DNA of 64,000 nucleotides, from the NCBI RefSeq assembly GCF_001713455.1, contig NZ_CP016464.1, forward strand, positions 619,501 through 683,500, read 5' to 3'. The notes under the pieces were generated by a model, which saw nothing but the letters and a program-made list of their open reading frames with translations, was not told the origin of the DNA and made no database searches. The position numbers and the translations under genes are program-made. The stretch's first letter is position 1. Each line of letters begins with the position of its first letter. The stretch comes from Bosea sp. RAC05. GTDB lineage: Bacteria > Pseudomonadota > Alphaproteobacteria > Rhizobiales > Beijerinckiaceae. Of this stretch, positions 36,092 to 43,373 are shown piece by piece.

Positions 36092-36979
36092 TCAGGACAC
36101 CGCGCCCGCCGGCGTGCCCGCCCGGCCGCGGCGCTCCGGCCGGTTGCCGCGGCGGCGGAAGGCCCCGCAGAGCGCGACGGCCAGCCCGGCGAGCGCGACC
36201 CAGTGGCCCGGCCGCAAGGCGGCGAGATCCTGATAGACCACGACATCGGCATTGGCCTGGAAGACGAGCCAGGCCGAGGCTCCCGTGGCGAAGGCATACC
36301 AGGCGGTCTCGCACAGCGCCGTCGCGAGCCCCGTCGCCAGGGCGGCCGCGACGAGAACCGGGGTCGTCGGCGCCACCTTGAGCCGGTCCAGTCCGCGATA
36401 GACGATCAGCAGGGCAAAGAGCCCGATCATCAGCGCCGGCTGCGTCACGTCGATCTTGGACTGCAGGGCGAAATGCAGCAGGGCGAGCAGCATGATCGGA
36501 TGGACGAGATTGTGCAGCGTCTGCCAGCGCCGCGTGCCCAGCCGCCGGATCATGCCGTCGGTCGAGGTCGCCCCCAGCGCGACGAGCCCCGCCAGCGCGG
36601 TGATGCCGACGAGCAGATAGAAGCGCTTGACGATCTCGGAGACGATCAGGCCCCAGTCGAAGGCGAGATCGATGCAGTAGAGCGCCAGATGCGCGCTCGC
36701 ATAGGCCAGCACCGAGAGCCCGAGCATCCGGCGCACGCCGATGAGCTTGCTCCAGTCGAGGATGCGCCGCAGCGGCGAGATCGCCAGCGTCACCAGCAGC
36801 AGACGCACCGACCAGGTGCCGGTGTCGTGGACCGCCCGCGTCCAGGGCTTCGAGCCGAGCTGCCCTGTCCAGGCCTCAAAAGCGAGGATCGCGGCCGGCA
36901 CCAGCACCAGCAGGAAGACGCCCAGCCGCAGGCCCGACAGGCGCCCCTGCCGGTCCAGCCATGGCAACCATTGCGTCAT
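36092..36979 (-). CDS. msrQ: MsrQ-type heme-binding ferric reductase-like membrane protein (295 aa)
   Basis: MsrQ is the b-type heme membrane partner of MsrP, the periplasmic methionine sulfoxide reductase. About seven membrane segments include the family blocks GVRRMLGLSVLAYASAHLAL (about 85-104) and RRWQTLHNLVHPIMLLALLHF, with the conserved His pairs in segments 2 and 4 that ligate heme. I chose ATG 36979 because GGAGGG lies 7 nt upstream. The tail has an added C-terminal stretch of about 80 residues. msrP is not in this window, which is unusual because the two are normally adjacent. Confidence 0.9.
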   Translation of the reverse strand: MTQWLPWLDRQGRLSGLRLGVFLLVLVPAAILAFEAWTGQLGSKPWTRAVHDTGTWSVRLLLVTLAISPLRRILDWSKLIGVRRMLGLSVLAYASAHLALYCIDLAFDWGLIVSEIVKRFYLLVGITALAGLVALGATSTDGMIRRLGTRRWQTLHNLVHPIMLLALLHFALQSKIDVTQPALMIGLFALLIVYRGLDRLKVAPTTPVLVAAALATGLATALCETAWYAFATGASAWLVFQANADVVVYQDLAALRPGHWVALAGLAVALCGAFRRRGNRPERRGRAGTPAGAVS

Positions 36980-37089
36980 CGTGCCCTCCAAATCGTGCAG
37001 CGGCTGCTTGCGATACGCGAGAGTTCGGGCATTTGTCTCACGCAGGCGCACACAAGCCCGTGAACGCCACACGCTCATGGAAGCCCATC

Positions 37090-37692
37090 ATGCCCACCGT
37101 CGTCTTCGATGTCGGCAATGTCCTGATCCGCTGGGACCCGTTCCGGGTCTATCGCGAGATGATTCCCGATGACGAGAAGCGCACCTGGTTCCTGCAGAAT
37201 GTCTGCACCGCCGCCTGGAATCTCGAGCAGGATCGCGGCCGCAGCTGGGAGGAGGGCGTCGCCCTGCTCGTCGCCAGCCATCCGGAATGGGAAGCCCAGA
37301 TTCGGGCCTATGACGAGCGCTGGCACGAGGCCGTGCCCGGCCTGATCGAGGACAGCGTGTCCGTGCTGGAGGAGCTGAAGGGGCGCGGCGACAAGGTCTA
37401 CGCCATCACCAATTTCTCGCGCGAGAAATGGGCCGAGTGCCTGGTCCGCTTCCCCTTCCTGCAGAGCTTCGACGGCGTCGTCGTCTCCGCGCATGAACGC
37501 GTCATCAAGCCCGACCCGGCGATCTACCGCATCCTGCTGGAGCGCTACGATCTCGCCCCCGCGGACTGCATCTTCGTCGACGACAGCGCCCGCAACATCG
37601 AGACCGCCCGCCAGCTCGGCATGAAGGGCGTCCATTTCGTCGAGCCGATCGACCTGCGGGCGGAGCTGTCCCGCCACGGCGTCGCCTTCTGA
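37090..37692 (+). CDS. HAD family hydrolase, IA/haloacid dehalogenase type (200 aa)
   Basis: The catalytic motif VVFDVGNVLIRWD (motif I Asp at residue 6) starts the protein. A helical cap follows, then motif II in AITNFSREKW, the Lys in VIKPDPAIYR and motif IV CIFVDDSARN (about 165-174). This layout, with DVGNVL, matches the YihX/alpha-D-glucose-1-phosphatase-like group. The substrate is unknown. It is divergent from msrQ. Confidence 0.92.
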   Translation: MPTVVFDVGNVLIRWDPFRVYREMIPDDEKRTWFLQNVCTAAWNLEQDRGRSWEEGVALLVASHPEWEAQIRAYDERWHEAVPGLIEDSVSVLEELKGRGDKVYAITNFSREKWAECLVRFPFLQSFDGVVVSAHERVIKPDPAIYRILLERYDLAPADCIFVDDSARNIETARQLGMKGVHFVEPIDLRAELSRHGVAF

Positions 37693-37696
37693 GGCT

Positions 37697-38620
37697 TCAG
37701 GCCGGGCGGTTGCCCGGCGCTGTCCTCGCGCGTCCGGCGAGCGCCCGCGTGGTCGCGAGGCACTCGTCGACGGCGTACCAGAGCCGCGGATTGAGCTCGA
37801 TGTTGAACAGTACACCGTCGGGGAAGACGCAGCGCTCCATCACCGCCTCCCAGGGAATGGCGCCCCAGCCGACCGGCAGGTGGATGTCGCCATGGCCGAA
37901 GGCGAATTTCTCGCTCGGGAACACCGTCTCGAAGGCGTCGGGCCGCCCGAAGGAATCGTGCAGGTGCAGATGTCTGGCGAAGGGCGCCAGCGCCGCGACC
38001 TCCGCCAGATAGTCGCCGCCGACGGAGCCCAGCCGCAGGAAGGCATGGCTGAAATCGAGCGTCGCCCAGACATGGGCATGGCCGATGGCGGCGATCTCGC
38101 GCGCCAGCCGCGAGGGCAGCGACGCATGCAGCCGGCCGGGCTGGTAGTCGAACATCGTCTCGACGCAGAGCAGCACGCCGCAATCGCGCGCCACGTCGCC
38201 GGCGCGGGCGAGCCATTCGCGCTGGCGTCCATAGGCCGCCTCGATCACCTCGTCGGGCTGCAGCGGCATGACGCCGGAATGCATGACGTAATGGAGCGCG
38301 CCAAGCTCGCCCGCGATCTCCAGCGAGGCCCTCAGCACGTCAAAATGGCGCGGCAGCCGGACGGGATCGTCGAAGAGGTTGATCGCGAGCGGACCATGCA
38401 CGCTGTAGCCGAGCGAGCGGCCGGCGCAGGCCTGCTTCAGGCGCTCGAGATGCGGCCGACGGATTCGCCCGCCGATGATGAGGTCCATCGCGCAGGTCGG
38501 CAGTTCGACCGTGTCGACGCCGAGCCGCTCGGCCTTGTCGAGCAGCGCGGGCAGGTCTGAGAGATCGCTGGCGGGTTGACCGGCCGTGATGCCGATTCCG
38601 CGAACGCCGGGGGCGGGCAT
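37697..38620 (-). CDS. Sugar phosphate isomerase/epimerase-like TIM barrel (307 aa)
   Basis: An AP-endonuclease-2/xylose-isomerase-like barrel. Metal-ligand candidates are His in GYSVHGPLAIN and HYVMHSGVMP, Glu in LLCVETMFDY, Asp in WATLDFSHAF, and His in RHLHLHDSFG, spaced as in the superfamily. The substrate is unknown, probably a keto-sugar or inositol derivative. It is convergent with the HAD gene (ends 4 bp apart) and divergent from the aldo-keto reductase. The start is ATG 38620. Confidence 0.8.
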   Translation of the reverse strand: MPAPGVRGIGITAGQPASDLSDLPALLDKAERLGVDTVELPTCAMDLIIGGRIRRPHLERLKQACAGRSLGYSVHGPLAINLFDDPVRLPRHFDVLRASLEIAGELGALHYVMHSGVMPLQPDEVIEAAYGRQREWLARAGDVARDCGVLLCVETMFDYQPGRLHASLPSRLAREIAAIGHAHVWATLDFSHAFLRLGSVGGDYLAEVAALAPFARHLHLHDSFGRPDAFETVFPSEKFAFGHGDIHLPVGWGAIPWEAVMERCVFPDGVLFNIELNPRLWYAVDECLATTRALAGRARTAPGNRPA

Positions 38621-38796
38621 GGCGTGCTCCGGGCTGGAGGGAAGCCGGCCGCGGGCCGGGCCGCCCGTGGTCAGCATGAATGGGCCGGCCGCACAAGAGC
38701 CCCGCCTGCACGCGGCCGGGGGCCGATGGCGGCTGCCACCGGCACGGCAACGCGCTAACCTGCCCGCAGCATGCCGAATCGGGAGGGAAGAGGCCG

Positions 38797-39819
38797 ATGC
38801 CCAGCGAAACCCGCTACGACCAGATGACCTACAACCGCTGCGGCAAGAGCGGCCTCAAGCTTCCCGCCCTGTCGCTCGGTCTCTGGCACAATTTCGGCGA
38901 GACCACCGCGCCCGATCTCGGCCGACGGATCTGCCGCACCGCCTTCGATCTCGGCATCACCCATTTCGATCTCGCCAACAATTACGGGCCGCCGCCGGGC
39001 TCGGCCGAGACGGCGTTCGGGGAGATCCTGCGGCGCGATTTCGCCGGTCACCGCGACGAGCTGGTGATCTCGACCAAGGCCGGCTACCGCATGTGGCCGG
39101 GCCCCTATGGCGAATGGGGCAGCCGCAAATATCTGCTCTCCAGCCTCGACCAGAGCCTGAAGCGGATGAAGCTCGACTATGTCGACATCTTCTATTCGCA
39201 CCGCTTCGATCCCGAGACGCCGCTCGAGGAGACGATGGGCGCGCTCGACTCGGCGGTGCGCCAGGGCAAGGCGCTCTATGTCGGGCTGTCCTCCTACAAC
39301 GCCCGGCGCACGCGCGAGGCAGCCGCGATCCTGCGCAGCCTCGGCACGCCCTGCCTGATCCACCAGCCGAGCTATTCGATGATCAACCGCTGGATCGAGG
39401 AGGACGGCCTGCTCGACACGCTCGATCAGGAGGGCATCGGCTCGATCGTGTTCTCGCCCCTGGCCCAGGGCATGCTGACCTCGAAATATCTCGGTGGCGT
39501 GCCCGAGGGCAGCCGCGCCGCCAGGAAGGCGCCCTCCTTCCGCGACGGCTTCCTCTCCGACGACAATCTGAAGCGCATCGCGGCGCTGAACGAGATCGCC
39601 GCCGGCCGCGGCCAGAGCCTCGCCCAGATGGCGATCGCCTGGGTGCTGCGCGGCGGCCGCGTGACCTCGGCCCTGATCGGCGCGAGCCGCCCCGAGCAGG
39701 TCGAGGACTGCGTCGCAGCCCTGAAACGCCCCGACTTCACGGCCGAGGAACTGGCCCTCATCGACCGGCACGCCGGCGAGGGCGGGGTCAACATCTGGGC
39801 GGCGTCGGCGGAACGGTGA
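38797..39819 (+). CDS. Aldo-keto reductase, L-glyceraldehyde 3-phosphate reductase type (340 aa)
   Basis: An NADPH-dependent aldo-keto reductase of the YghZ/Gpr subfamily. The tetrad is visible: Asp and Tyr in FDLANNYGPPPGSAE (about 54-68), Lys in LVISTKAGYRMWPGPYG and His in FYSHRFDPETPLEE. The YGPPPGSAE and WPGPYGEWGSRKYL blocks are specific to this subfamily. GGGAGGGAAGAGG precedes the ATG. E. coli YghZ reduces methylglyoxal and L-glyceraldehyde 3-phosphate; the role here is inferred. Confidence 0.92.
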   Translation: MPSETRYDQMTYNRCGKSGLKLPALSLGLWHNFGETTAPDLGRRICRTAFDLGITHFDLANNYGPPPGSAETAFGEILRRDFAGHRDELVISTKAGYRMWPGPYGEWGSRKYLLSSLDQSLKRMKLDYVDIFYSHRFDPETPLEETMGALDSAVRQGKALYVGLSSYNARRTREAAAILRSLGTPCLIHQPSYSMINRWIEEDGLLDTLDQEGIGSIVFSPLAQGMLTSKYLGGVPEGSRAARKAPSFRDGFLSDDNLKRIAALNEIAAGRGQSLAQMAIAWVLRGGRVTSALIGASRPEQVEDCVAALKRPDFTAEELALIDRHAGEGGVNIWAASAER

Positions 39820-39831
39820 GGGTGGGCGAGC

Positions 39832-39859
39832 CGGCCTCGCTTCGGGGAGAACGAGGCCG
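39832..39859. terminator. Candidate bidirectional terminator between aldo-keto reductase and gmhB
   Basis: Arms CGGCCTCG and CGAGGCCG surround a 12-nt loop, 13 bp after the plus-strand stop and about 34 bp before the minus-strand gmhB stop. No T-run on either side. The position between convergent genes is what supports it. Confidence 0.45.
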
Positions 39860-39892
39860 CCGCCGCGCCGCCGGCAGCGCCGACGCGCGCCT

Positions 39893-40435
39893 TCAGGGCC
39901 GCTCCAGCTGGCCGGCGATGAAGGCGTCGAGGTTGCCGCCCTCGAACAGGAAGCCCCTCACCCCCGCGGCCGCGGCGGCCTGAATGTCGGTATCGCGATC
40001 GCCGACCAGGAACGACCGTTCCCGCTCCGTGGGGAAGTCCCGCATCGCCTTGAGCAGCATGCCCGGGCGCGGCTTGCGATCCTCGTGATCGGCCCGGTAG
40101 GCGGCGAGCGCCGCCTCCGGATGATGCGGCGAAAAATAGAAGGCGTCGATGCGGGCGCCGTTCTCGAGCATGATCCGGTTCATCTGCCCATGCAGCGAGC
40201 GCACATCGTCCTCGGTGTAGTAGCCGCGTCCGACCCCTGACTGGTTGGTGACCACCACGACCCGGTAGCCGAGCCGGTTCAGGCGGCGAACGGCCGCGAA
40301 GGCGCCCTCCACCCAGACGATCTGGTCGATCCGGAAGGCGTAGTCGACCTCCTCGTTGAGGACCCCGTCCCGATCGAAGAACGCCATCGGGGCCATGGCG
40401 TCCGCAGCCGGAGGCCTCGTCACTGTCACCGTCAT
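39893..40435 (-). CDS. gmhB: D,D-heptose 1,7-bisphosphate phosphatase, GmhB type (180 aa)
   Basis: This HAD-IIIA phosphatase removes the C7 phosphate of heptose 1,7-bisphosphate in NDP-heptose synthesis. Motif I is FFDRDGVLNEEVDYAF (about 19-34), with the VVVVTNQSGVGRGYY block (motif II, about 59-73) that defines the family. DRKPRPGMLL and LVGDRDTDIQAA supply the later motifs. I did not see the extra Zn-binding Cys cluster of E. coli GmhB (C-x-H...C-x-C): the loop reads SPHHPEAALAAYRADHEDRK, so this is the Zn-less form. It opens the polysaccharide locus, 20 kb from the isomerase and kinase. Confidence 0.88.
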   Translation of the reverse strand: MTVTVTRPPAADAMAPMAFFDRDGVLNEEVDYAFRIDQIVWVEGAFAAVRRLNRLGYRVVVVTNQSGVGRGYYTEDDVRSLHGQMNRIMLENGARIDAFYFSPHHPEAALAAYRADHEDRKPRPGMLLKAMRDFPTERERSFLVGDRDTDIQAAAAAGVRGFLFEGGNLDAFIAGQLERP

Positions 40436-40600
40436 CTGGCCCCACCTCACTGCGCCGCTGCCGCGCGGTCCCGTCCGCGACAAGCCGCGGATAACCGGCG
40501 GCCGCGGATTTGGCGAGTCGGCTGTGGAGAGCAGAGCCCGGCCGCTCCGGGTCAGGATCGTGCGATCGGCGCGATGGCGCGCAGGATCGATCGCGCGGGG

Positions 40601-41251
40601 CTAGGGCTGGACATCGTCCGTCGGGCGCTTGAGCGCCAGATCGTAGAGTCCTGCGGGATGGTAGCAGAAGAACGCCGCCGGCCATTTGTGGGTGCTGGCG
40701 AATTCGACGACCGCCCGGCACACGCCGTAGCGTCCGAGCCAGGGATCGATATGCGCGAAATCGTTGAAGACGAGATAGCCGCCGGGCTTGAGTTTCGGCG
40801 CGGCAGCCACGGCGTCCCGGAGGCACCCGTCATAGGAATGGTCGGCGTCGATATAGATCCAGTCGAAATACTGATCCGGAAACGTGGCGATGACGTCGTA
40901 GGTCAGCCCCTTGTGGCGGAAGATCGTCTCGCCTTCGAGGCCCAGCGTGATGAAATGAGAATCGTCGATGTCGATGAGATGGAGTTCCCGTGGCGAGTTG
41001 CGGAAGACGATTTCACGGCTGAAGTCGCCGCGGTAGACGCCCAGCTCGGCCACCCTGCCGTTGGGGGGAATCCGGTTGAGAATGTCCTGGCGCGAAGGAA
41101 GAAACTGGCAGTCCGCGAGTAATTCCGGCGGCAGCGAATGGATCGGCGCGACGGGCGTCAACGAGCGGCTGATCCTGTAGAGTGTCCGCACCCACTGTGG
41201 GGCGCCTATCCGAAGCTGCATTTCCAGCCGCTTCATCAAACCGGTCGCCAT
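40601..41251 (-). CDS. Class I SAM-dependent methyltransferase, Methyltransf_24 type (216 aa)
   Basis: The SAM site reads RVAELGVYRGDFSREIVF (about 66-83). The acidic motif II is in HLIDIDDSH, and DWIYIDADHSYDGCLRDA with PKLKPGGYLVFNDF supplies the later motifs and likely metal ligands. Family members methylate hydroxyls, often on sugars of surface polysaccharides. A basic N-terminus precedes the domain. The neighbours are gmhB and a GT2 gene on the same strand, so sugar O-methylation is a fair inference. Confidence 0.85.
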   Translation of the reverse strand: MATGLMKRLEMQLRIGAPQWVRTLYRISRSLTPVAPIHSLPPELLADCQFLPSRQDILNRIPPNGRVAELGVYRGDFSREIVFRNSPRELHLIDIDDSHFITLGLEGETIFRHKGLTYDVIATFPDQYFDWIYIDADHSYDGCLRDAVAAAPKLKPGGYLVFNDFAHIDPWLGRYGVCRAVVEFASTHKWPAAFFCYHPAGLYDLALKRPTDDVQP

Positions 41252-41463
41252 CCACGGTCGCCTTCCGCACTATTTCGAATCGTCACTGCCGATCAGCATA
41301 TAGACGAACCGTTGCGGTTCGGCGTCATCCGTCTGCGGCCTGGGCCGCCGCCCATCCCGGGCCTGCCGCCCGTCGCGAGGGACTTGGGATGTCGCCGCGG
41401 GGAGCGGCCCGGCAGCCGCAGCCGGGGAACGGTCAGTGAGCTGCCAAGGTCCTCGGCTGCGAC

Positions 41464-41664
41464 TCAGCCGTCCGAGGCGCCGGGCATCAGCGTGCCCTCA
41501 GCCTCGTCCGCATGCTGTTGCCGCCAGGCTTCGACGACCGCCAGCAGCATGTCGAACTCCAGCTGGTCGACCGTGCCTGGCGGTGCCGCGGCCATCTCCG
41601 ACAGGCGCCGGACCGCCGCCAGATAGTCGTGATGCGGGTCGGTGGGTTCGGCGGTGTCGGACAT
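41464..41664 (-). CDS. Small HigA-N-terminus-like protein without a DNA-binding domain (66 aa)
   Basis: Helical protein with the pattern DYLAAVRRLSEMAAAPPGTV followed by DQLEFDMLLAVVEAW, which resembles the N-terminal helices of COG5499 antitoxins (HigA). The HTH of that family is missing and no toxin gene is adjacent, so it is either a relic or an independent small protein. GGGAG lies upstream of the ATG. Confidence 0.55.
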   Translation of the reverse strand: MSDTAEPTDPHHDYLAAVRRLSEMAAAPPGTVDQLEFDMLLAVVEAWRQQHADEAEGTLMPGASDG

Positions 41665-41677
41665 GCTCAAGGCTCCC

Positions 41678-41710
41678 GAGAGCCGACGGGTTCCCGTCCG
41701 GGAGGCTCTC
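41678..41710 (-). terminator. Stem-loop between the GT2 gene and the small HigA-like gene
   Basis: Nested arms GAGAGCC and GGCTCTC, with GACGGG and CCCGTC inside and a TT loop, make a strong hairpin. On the minus strand it lies about 130 bp past the glycosyltransferase stop and 14 bp before the small gene start. It may be a terminator or a leader structure; there is no T-run. Confidence 0.45.
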
Positions 41711-41840
41711 GCTCCATGAACCCGAGGGGAGCCGGCTTGTTCCGAAAGGCCTGCTTCAGCGTGGCCCTGCGGCGTCGGGGCGGATCAGGGGGCCGGCCGC
41801 GCGCCGCTCGTCTTTGGCCAGTCCGGTCAGGGGCTGATCA

Positions 41841-42914
41841 TCACCCGATCATGCGATGGGCGCGCCGGCGGCTGACGAATGTCTTCATCAACCCTGTCAG
41901 GGAGGTGGGGCGCTCCCGCAACGTCAGCCAGCCGAGCGCCAGCAGGCGACCGGCCCGCCCGCCGATCGTCGTCGCGATGCGCAGCACGGTCCGTCCGATG
42001 ACACCGCGCGCGCTGACCTGCATCAGGATCGCGGCGTTCATCGGCTCTGACGCGACGGCGATCCGCCCCACGCCGAAGCGCCAGCGCCGCGCAAACACGG
42101 CAGGGTACCAGGCCGGGAAGGCGGGGTCGGCGCGCATGTGAGCCAGAGCCGTCTCCAGCGTGGCGAGGCTGACGACGGGATCTCCCGCCTGCTGACGGGA
42201 CAGGCCTTGGGAATTGATGCGCCAGACCATGCCCAGATGGGGCGCGAAGCAGCAGCCATGGAGCAGGGCGAGCCGCCGCATCGCATAGGCATCGGCAAAG
42301 GCACCGAACGTGCCGTCGAAGCCTCCGTTCTGGGTCATCAGGTCCCGGCGCACGACAGCGGTCCCCGTCAGGATCCAGTTGTCGATCCGGCGAAAGCGTT
42401 CCGCCACTGCCGCCGGGCTCAGGAAACAGGCCGAATAAGCCGGCCGGACGGGTGGCCGGAGGCTGGTCGCGCCGGTGTCGAGGTCCTGAACCGCGCCCTC
42501 GCAGCAGGCGAAGGCCGCCTGCGGATGGGCGGCCAGGATCCCGAACATGGCAGCAAAAAGCCCGGGGCACGTCACGTCGTCGGCGGCGCCGAAATAGACA
42601 TAGGTGCCGCGTGATTCCAGCAGGCCGCGATTGAGCGCCGCGATCGCCCCCCCGTTGGCCGGCAACGCGATGACGCGAAGGGTCGGGAATTCGGCCGCGA
42701 GTTCAGCGAGCACGGAGAGGCTGTCGTCACGGGATGCGTCATCGACCACGACGATCTCGTCAGGCGCGGGCACCTGTGCGGCGAGTGCGCGGATCGCCTC
42801 CCCGATGACGGCGCCGTGATTGTAGTTGGGGATGATGGCGCTCAGGCGCAGCGGGCGCGGCGACGGCACAACGCGCGGAATCTCGGCCTCGCTGTTTAGA
42901 TCTCGTGTCGTCAC
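41841..42914 (-). CDS. Glycosyltransferase family 2 (357 aa)
   Basis: A GT-A fold transferase with RLSAIIPNYNHGAVIGEAIR at about 25-44, EIVVVDDASRDDSL (about 60-73) and VYFGAADDVT, which holds the DxD-like metal site. Later blocks FGAFADAYAMRRL and MVWRINSQGLSR fit acceptor binding. It should add one sugar from an NDP-sugar onto the growing glycan at the inner membrane. The GTG at 42914 has GAGGC upstream and gives a family-like N-terminus; longer extensions do not. It is divergent from the 652-residue gene. The C-terminus is basic. Confidence 0.9.
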   Translation of the reverse strand: MTTRDLNSEAEIPRVVPSPRPLRLSAIIPNYNHGAVIGEAIRALAAQVPAPDEIVVVDDASRDDSLSVLAELAAEFPTLRVIALPANGGAIAALNRGLLESRGTYVYFGAADDVTCPGLFAAMFGILAAHPQAAFACCEGAVQDLDTGATSLRPPVRPAYSACFLSPAAVAERFRRIDNWILTGTAVVRRDLMTQNGGFDGTFGAFADAYAMRRLALLHGCCFAPHLGMVWRINSQGLSRQQAGDPVVSLATLETALAHMRADPAFPAWYPAVFARRWRFGVGRIAVASEPMNAAILMQVSARGVIGRTVLRIATTIGGRAGRLLALGWLTLRERPTSLTGLMKTFVSRRRAHRMIG

Positions 42915-43373
42915 ATCTGCCTCGGCCGGACAGCCTGATGAAATGGCCTGGTGATAAGGAGCCTGGTTGCGGCTGGCCGCTATCGAACGGCCGCGCTCAC
43001 GATGCAGCACACAACCGAGAGGGGCCTGCGCGACGGATGTCGTGCACATAAACGCCAATTGCGGTGATGCCAAGGTCTTCCGGGCGCTCAGGCTTGGCCT
43101 GCGGCTTGCAACCGAGTCGCCGCTGAGTTAGGGCCTGCCGTCAGATGCGCGCTGTCGGCGGGCATGAATTCCAGTGCGCATATTCGGCGGGGCATGGCAT
43201 TTGTCGGGTTGGCCCAAGATGATCGTGCGAACCTTTCGCAGAATTGTTGGGTTGATCGGTCAAGAATGCAACCGCCATCGGGCAGCGTCGTTGCGTGACG
43301 GGAGATCGGCAGGGATGCTTGCAGCCGGCTCAGATCGTAGCGCCGCTGCTGGGTTTCGAACGCAGGCTGTGAG
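42915..43373. other. Divergent intergenic region (459 bp)
   Basis: The gap lies between the GT2 gene and the 652-residue gene and must hold both promoters. Its composition is less GC-rich than the flanking genes by eye, notably around 43190-43270. I could not pick promoter hexamers or a hairpin with confidence. Short frames inside it look spurious. Confidence 0.5.

Noticed and set aside
34319..37063. A 914-codon plus-strand frame
   Set aside because: It is antisense to the MFS and msrQ genes, both of which show clear family motifs.
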